Source: Vibrionales bacterium SWAT-3
GTDB taxonomy: Bacteria; Pseudomonadota; Gammaproteobacteria; Enterobacterales; Vibrionaceae
Assembly: GCA_000169995.1 (NCBI GenBank)
Contig: AAZW01000043.1
Coordinates: 1 to 43,005, forward strand
Direction: 5' to 3'
DNA: 43,005 bases
The position numbers and the translations under genes are program-made. Positions 1 through 7,271 of this stretch are shown here, piece by piece. The notes under the pieces were generated by a model. The model was not told the origin of the DNA. It searched no databases and was given only the letters and a program-made list of their open reading frames with translations. The stretch's first letter is position 1, and each line of letters begins with the position of its first letter.

Positions 1-597
1 TGCTGGGCTTGGACTGTAGATCCAGAGCAAGCACCAAACGAATCTGAAACAGTAACGCTTAAAGTTGAAAAAGGTGAAGTGGTAGCGGTTGATGGTGAAA
101 CTATGACGCCATACAACGCACTGGTTTACTTGAACGAGAAGGGTGCTAAGCACGGTGTTGGTCGTATCGATATCGTAGAGAACCGTCTTGTTGGTATGAA
201 GTCGCGTGGTTGTTACGAAACTCCGGGTGGTACCATCATGATGGAAGCACTGCGTGCAGTTGAGCAACTGGTTCTTGATAAAGCGGCATTCGAATTCCGT
301 GAAGAGCTAGGTGTTAAAGCTTCTCATCTTGTATACGACGGTCGTTGGTTCACTCCACTATGTAAGTCAATTCTTGCTGCGACAGAAGAACTAGCGCAAG
401 ACGTTAACGGTGAGGTAGTTGTTAAGCTATACAAAGGTCACGCAACGGTGACTCAGAAGCGTTCTGACAACAGCCTATACTCAGAAGAGTTTGCAACCTT
501 TGGTGAAGATGAAGTTTACGACCAAAGCCATGCTGAAGGCTTCATCCGCCTTTACTCGCTATCAAGCCGTATCCGTGCTTTGAATAGCCAAAAGTAA
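1..597 (+). CDS. argG: Argininosuccinate synthase, C-terminal part (5' end outside window)
   Basis: The reading frame is open from base 1 (C-W-A-W-T-V-D-P) to the stop at 597, giving the last 198 residues of a family that is usually 400-450 aa. The enzyme joins citrulline and aspartate using ATP to form argininosuccinate, the penultimate step of arginine synthesis in the cytoplasm. Recognisable segments include HGVGRIDIVENRLVGMKSRG and the following Y-E-T-P-G-G-T stretch, both typical of the synthase C-terminal domain. The methionine codon at 79 is internal, not a start. argH follows 346 bp downstream, but a strong terminator lies between them, so the two are probably separate transcripts or only partly coupled. 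Confidence 0.95.
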   Translation, partial: CWAWTVDPEQAPNESETVTLKVEKGEVVAVDGETMTPYNALVYLNEKGAKHGVGRIDIVENRLVGMKSRGCYETPGGTIMMEALRAVEQLVLDKAAFEFREELGVKASHLVYDGRWFTPLCKSILAATEELAQDVNGEVVVKLYKGHATVTQKRSDNSLYSEEFATFGEDEVYDQSHAEGFIRLYSLSSRIRALNSQK

Positions 598-666
598 TGC
601 TAACAATGAGTTAGTGAGCTAGCCTTCACTGAAATGTTGAAGGCCAGTAAACAGACATGATTATGC

Positions 667-703
667 AAAGCCCACTCACTATTGATTAGTGAGTGGGCTT
701 TTT
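667..703 (+). terminator. Rho-independent terminator after argG
   Basis: A perfect 15-bp stem, AAAGCCCACTCACTA (667-681) pairing with 687-701, is followed by T residues. It lies 70 bp after the argG stop. Confidence 0.85.
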
Positions 704-943
704 ACTTTCTAATCGCCTAATAAATCAGCTTCGGTTTTTACTATTGGATGGCATATAATTCGCGCTCTAGGCTGTAAAGAATCATGGACGAGTCTTCTGG
801 TGAATAAATATGTTAAAAAAATGAATTAATACTTTATTTTCATTTTGAATTGCCGTAAGTTTAAACCATCAGAAAAATACTGAATCTTAATCAGAATTAT
901 CATTTGCAAAAACAGTGAGCACTGTGCAATTAGGAGATACACA
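704..943 (+). promoter_or_regulatory. argH upstream region with a possible promoter
   Basis: The argG-argH gap has no gene. After the argG terminator it holds an exact TATAAT (754-759) without a good -35 box, then AT-rich sequence to the argH ribosome binding site (AGGAG at about 932-936). Several TGAAT half-sites (for example near 822 and 880) could be ArgR half-boxes, but none forms a good palindrome. No small gene is evident. Confidence 0.35.
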
Positions 944-2818
944 ATGGCATTATGGGGCGGTAGATTTACCCAAGCAGCAGACACCCGGTTCAAAGATTTT
1001 AACGATTCTCTTCGTTTTGATTACCGATTGGCTGAGCAAGACATTGTGGGCTCAATTGCCTGGTCTAAAGCTCTACTGTCGGTCAACGTATTAACAGAAG
1101 AAGAACAACAGAAGCTTGAGTTAGCGCTGAATGAGCTGAAACTTGAGGTGATGGAAGATCCTGAACAGATTCTACGTTCTGATGCAGAAGACATTCACAG
1201 CTGGGTTGAGCAACAACTTATCGGCAAAGTCGGTGATTTGGGTAAAAAGCTTCACACTGGTCGTTCTCGTAATGACCAAGTGGCGACAGACCTGAAACTC
1301 TGGTGTCGTCAGCAAGGTAACCAACTGCTGCTAGCGCTTGATCGTCTGCAGAGTCAGATGGTTAATGTTGCTTCTCAGCATCAAGGTACTGTGCTTCCTG
1401 GCTACACTCACTTACAACGTGCTCAGCCAGTAACGTTTGCTCACTGGTGTTTGGCTTACGTTGAAATGTTTGAGCGTGATTACTCGCGTTTGAATGATGC
1501 GATTAAGCGTCTAGATACATGTCCGCTGGGTTCTGGTGCCCTTGCTGGAACCGCTTACCCGATGGACCGTGAAGAGTTAGCTCACAACTTAGGTTTCCGT
1601 CGTGCAACGCGCAACTCTCTAGATTCAGTATCTGACCGTGACCATGTGATGGAGCTGATGTCGATCGCTTCTATCTCTATGCTTCACCTTTCGCGTCTTG
1701 CGGAAGATATGATTTTCTACAACTCTGGTGAATCAAACTTCATCGAGTTAGCGGATACCGTGACATCAGGTTCATCTCTGATGCCACAGAAGAAAAACCC
1801 AGATGCACTAGAGCTTATCCGTGGTAAAACAGGCCGTGTATACGGTTCACTTGCTGGCATGATGATGACAGTAAAAGCACTGCCTTTGGCTTACAACAAA
1901 GACATGCAAGAAGATAAAGAAGGTCTGTTCGACGCTTTAGACACTTGGAATGACTGTATGGAAATGGCGGCGCTGTGTTTTGACGGCATCAAAGTGAACG
2001 GCGAGCGTACACTTGAAGCAGCGAAGCAAGGTTATGCAAACTCTACGGAGCTAGCTGACTACCTAGTAGCGAAAGGTATTCCTTTCCGTGAAGCTCACCA
2101 TATTGTCGGTGTAACCGTCGTTGCGGCGATTGCGAAAGGCTGTGCACTAGAAGAATTAACCATCGCAGAGATGAAAGAGTTCTCTGAGGTGATAGAAGAG
2201 GATGTGTACGACATCCTGACCATTGAATCGTGTCTTGAAAAACGTAGTGCGCTAGGTGGTGTGTCACCGAAGCAAGTAGCTTACGCGGTTGACCAAGCTG
2301 AGAAGCGTTTGGCACAGCGTGATACCTCTATCGTTAAAGTTCGTCCTGCTCGTTTGACTGACATCGAAGCATTGGAAGGCATGGTGGCTTACTGGGCGAA
2401 CATGGGTGAAAACCTACCTCGTTCTCGTAATGAGTTAGTGCTTGATATTGGTTCCTTCGCCGTCGCAGAACACCATGGTGAAGTGACTGGTTGTGCATCG
2501 CTCTATGTGTATGACTCTGGCTTAGCGGAAATCCGTTCACTGGGGGTCGAAGCTGGCTGGCAAGGTCAAGGGCAGGGCACCGCGATTGTTCAGCACTTGG
2601 TTGAGAAAGCACGCCAAATGGCGATTAAGAAAGTGTTTGTACTGACTCGTACGCCTGAGTTCTTTATGAAGCATGATTTCTTACCAACATCGAAATCTCT
2701 GCTACCTGAGAAGGTACTGAAAGATTGCGACCAGTGTCCTCGTCAACATGCGTGTGATGAAGTGGCTTTGGAAGTGAACTTGGTCGAGCAGATTATTGCT
2801 AAGGTGAATGTTGCATAA
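944..2818 (+). CDS. argH: Bifunctional argininosuccinate lyase / N-acetyltransferase fusion ArgH(A)
   Basis: At 624 aa this is about 165 residues longer than a normal ArgH. Residues 1-460 are the lyase, which cleaves argininosuccinate to arginine and fumarate: GYTHLQ motif with the conserved His at about 156, and the fumarase-family signature GSSLMPQKKNP at about 276-286. Residues 465-624 are a GNAT domain, with R-P-A-R-L-T-D at its start and an acetyl-CoA pyrophosphate loop GWQGQGQG at about 538-545. It resembles the ArgA-like domain that would acetylate glutamate, the first step of the pathway. Such ArgH(A) fusions are known from Vibrio and Moritella. The protein therefore links the first and last steps of arginine synthesis. 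The ATG follows AGGAG with good spacing. Confidence 0.95.
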   Translation: MALWGGRFTQAADTRFKDFNDSLRFDYRLAEQDIVGSIAWSKALLSVNVLTEEEQQKLELALNELKLEVMEDPEQILRSDAEDIHSWVEQQLIGKVGDLGKKLHTGRSRNDQVATDLKLWCRQQGNQLLLALDRLQSQMVNVASQHQGTVLPGYTHLQRAQPVTFAHWCLAYVEMFERDYSRLNDAIKRLDTCPLGSGALAGTAYPMDREELAHNLGFRRATRNSLDSVSDRDHVMELMSIASISMLHLSRLAEDMIFYNSGESNFIELADTVTSGSSLMPQKKNPDALELIRGKTGRVYGSLAGMMMTVKALPLAYNKDMQEDKEGLFDALDTWNDCMEMAALCFDGIKVNGERTLEAAKQGYANSTELADYLVAKGIPFREAHHIVGVTVVAAIAKGCALEELTIAEMKEFSEVIEEDVYDILTIESCLEKRSALGGVSPKQVAYAVDQAEKRLAQRDTSIVKVRPARLTDIEALEGMVAYWANMGENLPRSRNELVLDIGSFAVAEHHGEVTGCASLYVYDSGLAEIRSLGVEAGWQGQGQGTAIVQHLVEKARQMAIKKVFVLTRTPEFFMKHDFLPTSKSLLPEKVLKDCDQCPRQHACDEVALEVNLVEQIIAKVNVA

Positions 2819-2834
2819 GGCATTGATTTTATGG

Positions 2835-2873
2835 TCCCTAAAAAAAAGATCAAAAATCCGATCTTTTTTGGGA
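2835..2873 (+). terminator. Hairpin after argH
   Basis: The inverted repeat TCCCTAAAAAAAGATC / GATCTTTTTTGGGA lies 17 bp after the argH stop. The poly-T forms part of the stem, so it is a plausible bidirectional terminator. Confidence 0.6.
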
Positions 2874-2933
2874 ACAAACTAAGAAAAGCCCGGTCTATTA
2901 AAGTACCACTGCTTTTTCTTAGAATTTTCTAAG

Positions 2934-2968
2934 AAAGCCCCAAAACCGATTGGTGTTGGGGCTTTTTT
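2934..2968 (+). terminator. Second rho-independent terminator after argH
   Basis: The 10-bp stem AAAGCCCCAA (2934-2943) / TTGGGGCTTT (2956-2965) is followed by a T run. It gives a second barrier between argH and the convergent DUF3624-like gene. Confidence 0.8.
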
Positions 2969-3051
2969 CTATCTGCCGTTTGGCGAAAGGTAAGAGCTCG
3001 ATAATTGAACTTAGTATCTAACTATTGTCGCCTATCCAACAAACACCTCTG

Positions 3052-3300
3052 CTAACGATTTTTGTTCCTTAAAGGCAGCACCACAAACTTCATTATCCAA
3101 TGCAGCGACAATAAGCCACTAAACGCGAAAGCCGACATCATCAAAGCGATGGCGTTGATGGTTTTCGGATCTTCCCTGAAAAACAGCCACCATACTCCCC
3201 AACTCAATATCGACAACACCGAGAGCTGATTCATACAACGTTGGCAGCGACCGAGTTTGTTGAAGATTTTTTCATTTTTATTGCAATGAAGACATGTCAT
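3052..3300 (-). CDS. Small membrane protein, DUF3624-like
   Basis: This 82-aa protein has an N-terminal CxxC (C3, C6) and a second CxxC (C19, C22), suggesting a small metal-binding ribbon. Two hydrophobic segments follow (about 25-42 and 49-72) and a basic end (P-L-R-N-K-N-R). From memory it resembles the Vibrio DUF3624 family, whose role is unknown. It is divergent from the RidA-family gene with 87 bp between them and convergent with argH. Call by resemblance only; the function cannot be read from the sequence. Confidence 0.7.
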   Translation of the reverse strand: MTCLHCNKNEKIFNKLGRCQRCMNQLSVLSILSWGVWWLFFREDPKTINAIALMMSAFAFSGLLSLHWIMKFVVLPLRNKNR

Positions 3301-3387
3301 CTTGGGCTTGATTCGCGTTATGCTTGTTGCCCAGATAATACCACGTCACAAGATATTGGATCACGGTGACATAGAGAGAGAAGATCG

Positions 3388-3735
3388 ATGATTGAGCGCC
3401 AAGAAACCAAGCAACGCATGAGCCGAATTGTTAAACACAACGGTACTATCTACCTATGTGGCCAAGTTTGTGCGGATGCAACAAAAGGCATTACAGAGCA
3501 AACACAGACGATGCTAGATAAAGTAGAAGTGTTACTTGAGCAAGCAGGCAGCGACAAAGAGCACATGTTGTCAGCAACCATTTACTTGAAAGATATGAAA
3601 GACTTCCAAGAAATGAACGCAGTATGGGATGCATGGGTACCAGAAGGTCACGCTCCAGCTCGCGCATGTGTGACTGGTGACATGGCTCGTGAAGCACTGC
3701 TAGTTGAGATCTCTGTGATTGCCGCTGAGAAGTAA
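3388..3735 (+). CDS. RidA/YjgF/YER057c family protein
   Basis: This 115-aa protein matches the RidA superfamily in length and layout: I-Y-L-C-G-Q-V near residue 22, Q-T-x-x-x-L-D-K-V-E-x-x-L-E-Q-A-G-S at about 39-56, and the C-terminal P-A-R-A-C-V segment holding the Arg that binds the substrate carboxylate in active members. Canonical RidA hydrolyses reactive enamine/imine intermediates made by PLP enzymes, but this looks like a YoaB-type paralogue whose substrate is not known. It appears to be a single-gene unit, with the repeat array just downstream. Confidence 0.85.
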   Translation: MIERQETKQRMSRIVKHNGTIYLCGQVCADATKGITEQTQTMLDKVEVLLEQAGSDKEHMLSATIYLKDMKDFQEMNAVWDAWVPEGHAPARACVTGDMAREALLVEISVIAAEK

Positions 3736-3768
3736 TTCTCTCGCATTTAGCGATAAGTAACGGTTTTA

Positions 3769-4560
3769 AGAGATTCCAGATACCTCGTCCCTCGGTTCAG
3801 GAATGACGAGTTAACTTTTGATTCGCTGATGTGTTGCTCTGATTGGATGGGGGTAGCACTGTTCAAAAGCATCGTCATTCCCGAAAGCGACGAAGGAGCG
3901 TAGTCGGGAATCTCGTTTATGTGTGACAGAGACTCTAGATACTTCGTCCCTCAGTTCTGGAATGACGAGTTAACTTTTGATTCGCTGATGTGTTGCTCTG
4001 ATTGGATGGACGTAGCACTGTTCAAAAGCATCGTCATTCCCGATAGTGACGAGGGAGCGTGGTCGGGAATCTCTGTTTATGTGTGACAAGAGATTCCAGA
4101 TACTTCGTCCCTCAGTTCTGGAATGACGAGTTAACTTTTGATTCGCTGATGTGTCGCTCTTATTGGGCTGCGGGTTGGCTGTGTTCAAAAGCATCGTCAT
4201 TCCCGATAGTGACGAGGGAGCGTGGTCGGGAATCTCTGTTTATGTGTGACAAGAGATTCCAGATACTTCGTCCCTCAGTTCTGGAATGACGAGTTAACTT
4301 TTGATTCGCTGATGTTTTGCTCTGATTGGACGGGGGTAGCACTGTGCAAAAGCATCGTCATTCCCGGTAGCGACGAAGGAGCGTAGTCGGGAATCTCTGT
4401 TTATGTGTGACAAGAGATTCCAGATACCTCGTTCCTCGGTTCTGGAATGACGGGTTAACTTTTGATTCGCTGATGTGTCGCTCTTATTGGGCTGCGGGTT
4501 GGCTGTGTTCAAAAGCATCGTCATTCCCGATAGTGACGAGGGAGCGTGGTCGGGAATCTG
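3769..4560. repeat. Array of five ~161-bp tandem repeats made of paired inverted hairpins
   Basis: Five units start near 3771, 3930, 4091, 4254 and 4415; the same landmark recurs at intervals of 159, 161, 163 and 161 bp. Each unit has hairpin A (ATTCCAGA...TCTGGAAT), a spacer starting AGTTAACTTTTGATTCGCTG and ending TTCAAAAGCAT, hairpin B (ATTCCCGA...TCGGGAAT), then a linker TGTTTATGTGTGACAAG. Hairpin B is a diverged reverse-complement copy of hairpin A, so the unit resembles a REP/BIME-type mosaic element. Spacers are of two types: units 1, 2 and 4 carry GATTGGA, while units 3 and 5 carry TATTGGGCTGCGGGTTGGCT. Short reading frames cross the array on both strands but repeat with it and are not believed to be genes. 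Confidence 0.9.
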
Positions 4561-4582
4561 TTATTTGTTCGTTGCCAAAAAC

Positions 4583-4611
4583 AAAAAGGAAAGCCAATGG
4601 CTCTCCTTTTT
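4583..4611 (-). terminator. Terminator of the flavoprotein gene (bidirectional)
   Basis: The stem AAAAAGGA-A-AGCC (4583-4595) pairs with GGCT-C-TCCTTTTT (4599-4611) around a 3-nt loop. Read on the minus strand it ends in a T run, 39 bp after the stop of the flavoprotein gene. Confidence 0.75.
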
Positions 4612-4649
4612 AGTATCTAATCTATGCGTTCTGTCTCAATCCGCCGGAA

Positions 4650-6116
4650 TTAACAACCAGGACCACAGTCTAGACAGTGTTTCACCATCTCTGGACCTAA
4701 GTGCAGTTTCGCGTTGAGGTCACGCAGCGCTGTTCGTACACCTTCTTCGATTACTGGGTGATAGAACGGCATATCTAGCATTTCAGAAACCGTCATCTTG
4801 TTTTGGTGTGCCCATGCTAACAAGTGCGCTAAGTGTTCTGCATTTGGTCCCATCATCTCAGCACCAAGGAAGCGACCTGTACCTTGCTCGCCGTAAACGT
4901 GAAGAATACCCTTGTTGCGTAGCATCACTCGTGAACGGCCTTGGTTCTCGAAAGACACTTCACCCGTTGCGAAACAACCACATGTACCTAAGCGGGTAGT
5001 GATCTCTTTGTAAGTCTCACCAACCATCGCGATTTGTGGGTCAGAGAATACCGCTGAGATTTTAGAGCGGCGTAGGCCTGCACGAATCTCAGGGAAGCGA
5101 CCTGCGTTATCACCCGCAATACGAGCTTGGTCTGCTGCTTCATGAAGCAAAGGCAGTTGGTTGCTTGCATCGCCCGCAATAAAGATTGATGGTAACGATG
5201 TCTGCAGTGTGTAGTGGTCTGCAACTGGTACACCGCGCTCATCAAGCTCAAGAGAGGTATTCTCTAGGCCAAGTTTGTCGGTGTTAGGACGACGACCTGT
5301 TGCTGCCAATACGAACTCAACGATGTTGGTTTCTAGCTCACCTTGCTTATTGATGAACTGGATTTCGACACGTGGCTCACCCGATTCAGTGGTAATGCGC
5401 TTCATGCTTTCGATTTTTACGTCGGCATCTAGGTAGAACTCTTCATTGAAGGCTTTGTCTGCGTAAGCCATGATCTCTGGGTCGGTTACTGGGCCAACTT
5501 GACCACCCAAACCGAACAGTTTGGTCTTTACACCTAAGCGGTGCAGCGATTGACCAAGCTCTAGACCAATGACACCTGGATCAAATACGGCAACTGATTC
5601 TGGTAAATCATCCCAGCTGAAAACGTCATCGTTAATGATTAGGCGGTCGCCAAGTTCATTCCAAACGGCAGGGTATGCAGGGCGAGAGCCGGTTGCGATA
5701 ACAATACGCTTTGCAGTGATCACTGTGTGGTCATCAACTTGAAGTGTCTTGTCGTCTAAGAATTTTGCGTAGCCAGAGATCTTATCTTGCTCTGGGATTT
5801 CATCGACGCCTTCTAAAACAAAACCAACAAAACGGTCACGTTCAAACTTCACTCGGTCCATGACTTCACGACCGTTAATTACGATATCGCCTTGTGGGTG
5901 AACGCCAAAAGCCGGAGCTTTCTCGATTTGGTGTACGCTTTCCGCAGCTGCAATAAGCAGTTTAGATGGCATACAACCAACACGAGCACAGGTTGTACCG
6001 TAAGGGCCGCCTTCAATCATCACGACACTGTCAGTGTGTGCTTTTGCAGCGCGGTATGATCCTAGACCTGCCGTACCGCCCCCGATAACTGCTACATCTA
6101 CATTGACTTGTTTCAT
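4650..6116 (-). CDS. Dihydrolipoamide-dehydrogenase-like pyridine nucleotide-disulfide oxidoreductase with C-terminal Cys tail
   Basis: This 488-aa protein starts M-K-Q-V-N-V-D; an upstream in-frame ATG at 6164 lacks family similarity, and GAGAAAA precedes the chosen start. FAD-binding G-G-G-T-A-G-L-G is at 12-19, the redox-active pair is C43/C48 in CARVGCMPSK, the second FAD motif (I-F-I-A-G-D-A) is present, and the C-terminal H-P-V-I-E-E supplies the His-Glu dyad. It should be a homodimeric FAD/NAD(P)H disulfide reductase. Two oddities: the NAD motif reads D-P-G-V-I-G, with Asp179 where Gly is usual, and the protein ends in C481-L-D-C484-G-P-G-C488, a tail not found on classical E3. No pyruvate or oxoglutarate dehydrogenase genes are nearby. 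Its neighbour is the Prx-Grx gene, so a thiol-reductase role is possible. Confidence 0.85.
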   Translation of the reverse strand: MKQVNVDVAVIGGGTAGLGSYRAAKAHTDSVVMIEGGPYGTTCARVGCMPSKLLIAAAESVHQIEKAPAFGVHPQGDIVINGREVMDRVKFERDRFVGFVLEGVDEIPEQDKISGYAKFLDDKTLQVDDHTVITAKRIVIATGSRPAYPAVWNELGDRLIINDDVFSWDDLPESVAVFDPGVIGLELGQSLHRLGVKTKLFGLGGQVGPVTDPEIMAYADKAFNEEFYLDADVKIESMKRITTESGEPRVEIQFINKQGELETNIVEFVLAATGRRPNTDKLGLENTSLELDERGVPVADHYTLQTSLPSIFIAGDASNQLPLLHEAADQARIAGDNAGRFPEIRAGLRRSKISAVFSDPQIAMVGETYKEITTRLGTCGCFATGEVSFENQGRSRVMLRNKGILHVYGEQGTGRFLGAEMMGPNAEHLAHLLAWAHQNKMTVSEMLDMPFYHPVIEEGVRTALRDLNAKLHLGPEMVKHCLDCGPGC

Positions 6117-6284
6117 AATAATTTTCTCGCAATGGCTAAATTTAGTTTGAACGAACCCCTCCAACTCATGTGATGTTTTTAGTGAGTCAGGATAGCGGGT
6201 CAGTTTTGTGGTTCTGTTTTATAAGGTTTAGCTTGTGACTGTGGTTAATGCGAGCCACAAGCTTGATTCAACCCGATAGGGTTA

Positions 6285-6310
6285 GCTAACCCACAAGTGA
6301 GTGGGTTAGC
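6285..6310 (-). terminator. Hairpin after the prx-grx gene
   Basis: A perfect 10-bp stem GCTAACCCAC / GTGGGTTAGC has a 6-nt loop and lies 14 bp past the prx-grx stop (minus strand). A smaller AACCC-TATC-GGGTT hairpin follows, and another inverted repeat (AGCTTGTG 6230-6237 / CACAAGCT 6256-6263) lies beyond it. T runs are poor on the minus strand, so termination may be partial. Confidence 0.5.
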
Positions 6311-6323
6311 CTTTTGGCAGTGA

Positions 6324-7052
6324 TTAGCCTAGGAAAGCTTCTAGTTCTTCGCTACCACCGATGTGTTTACCACCGATGAATACTTGAGGAACCGTTGTGC
6401 GACCAGAGATTGCACGTAGGCTTACTGTTGTAGCGTCTTTACCTAGTACTACTTCTTCGTAGTTTAGACCTTTGTCGATTAGGTTCTGTTTCGCTTTCAT
6501 ACAGAAAGGACAGCCTGGCTTAGTGAATACTGTGATTGACTCTTGCTCTTTGTGCTCTGGAGCAATGTAGTTCAGCATAGTGTCTGCATCAGAAACCTTG
6601 AACGGGTCGCCAGGTACGTCTTCTTCGATGAACATTTTCTCTACCACGCCGTTCTTAACCAGCATGCTGTAGCGCCATGAACGTTTGCCGAAGCCGATGT
6701 CGTTTTTCTCAACTAGCATACCCATGCCGTCTGTGAAATCACCGTTACCATCTGGGATGAATGTGATGTTTTCTGCTTCTTGGTCTGCTTTCCATGCGTT
6801 CATTACGAACGTATCGTTTACAGAAACACAAAGGATGTCATCAACACCGTTCTCTTTGAACACTGAATGTAGTTCGTTGTAACGAGGAAGGTGGCTTGAC
6901 GAACAAGTTGGAGTAAACGCGCCTGGTAGGCTGAATACGATCACTGTTTTGTCTTTGAATAGCTCTTCAGTCGTTACGTTAACCCATGCATCACCTTGGC
7001 GAGTTGGGAATGTTACTTGAGGGATTGATTGACCTTCTTTAGATGCAAACAT
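6324..7052 (-). CDS. Peroxiredoxin-glutaredoxin fusion (hybrid Prx5)
   Basis: This is a 242-aa two-domain protein. Residues 1-165 form a Prx5-type peroxiredoxin with peroxidatic Cys50 in P-G-A-F-T-P-T-C-S. Residues 170-242 form a glutaredoxin with C181-P-F-C184, the conserved T-V-P-Q-V-F-I-G segment and H-I-G-G-S. Family knowledge (the Haemophilus hybrid enzyme) says it reduces hydrogen peroxide and alkyl hydroperoxides with glutathione, using its own glutaredoxin to recycle the peroxidase. It sits back to back with oxyR, with 219 bp between them, so control by OxyR is likely. The flavoprotein gene follows on the same strand after hairpins. Confidence 0.95.
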   Translation of the reverse strand: MFASKEGQSIPQVTFPTRQGDAWVNVTTEELFKDKTVIVFSLPGAFTPTCSSSHLPRYNELHSVFKENGVDDILCVSVNDTFVMNAWKADQEAENITFIPDGNGDFTDGMGMLVEKNDIGFGKRSWRYSMLVKNGVVEKMFIEEDVPGDPFKVSDADTMLNYIAPEHKEQESITVFTKPGCPFCMKAKQNLIDKGLNYEEVVLGKDATTVSLRAISGRTTVPQVFIGGKHIGGSEELEAFLG

Positions 7053-7154
7053 ATTGATTTCCTTAAATGATATTTTAATTTTGTTCTAGTAGAGCTTAAC
7101 GCTTTTCGCTGCTCTGTTTCGTTTTGTTGAGCCCATTATTAGATAAATTTTTTG

Positions 7155-7200
7155 ATAGCTCTAATCGTTTGATGTTATGGTTTTGATAGGTAAATTCTAT
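7155..7200. promoter_or_regulatory. Candidate OxyR operator between prx-grx and oxyR
   Basis: ATAG-N7-CTAT at 7186-7200 fits the OxyR half-site pattern, and a second ATAG at 7155-7158 is followed by a degenerate partner. The position in the divergent intergenic region suits both activation of prx-grx and autoregulation of oxyR. Motif reading only. Confidence 0.5.
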
Positions 7201-7271
7201 CAAGAGCATTTTCTTTTAAATGTTGCTATGAAAACCCTTGTTCTTATTAAACCTGAGGTAAGAGACTGAGC

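Noticed and set aside
3769..4560. CRISPR array
   Set aside because: Units are about 161 bp with conserved spacers and internal hairpins. There are no short repeats with unique spacers and no cas genes.
3970..4613. Open frames of 60-80 codons on both strands in the repeat array
   Set aside because: They repeat with the array period, lack ribosome sites and encode the hairpin repeats themselves.
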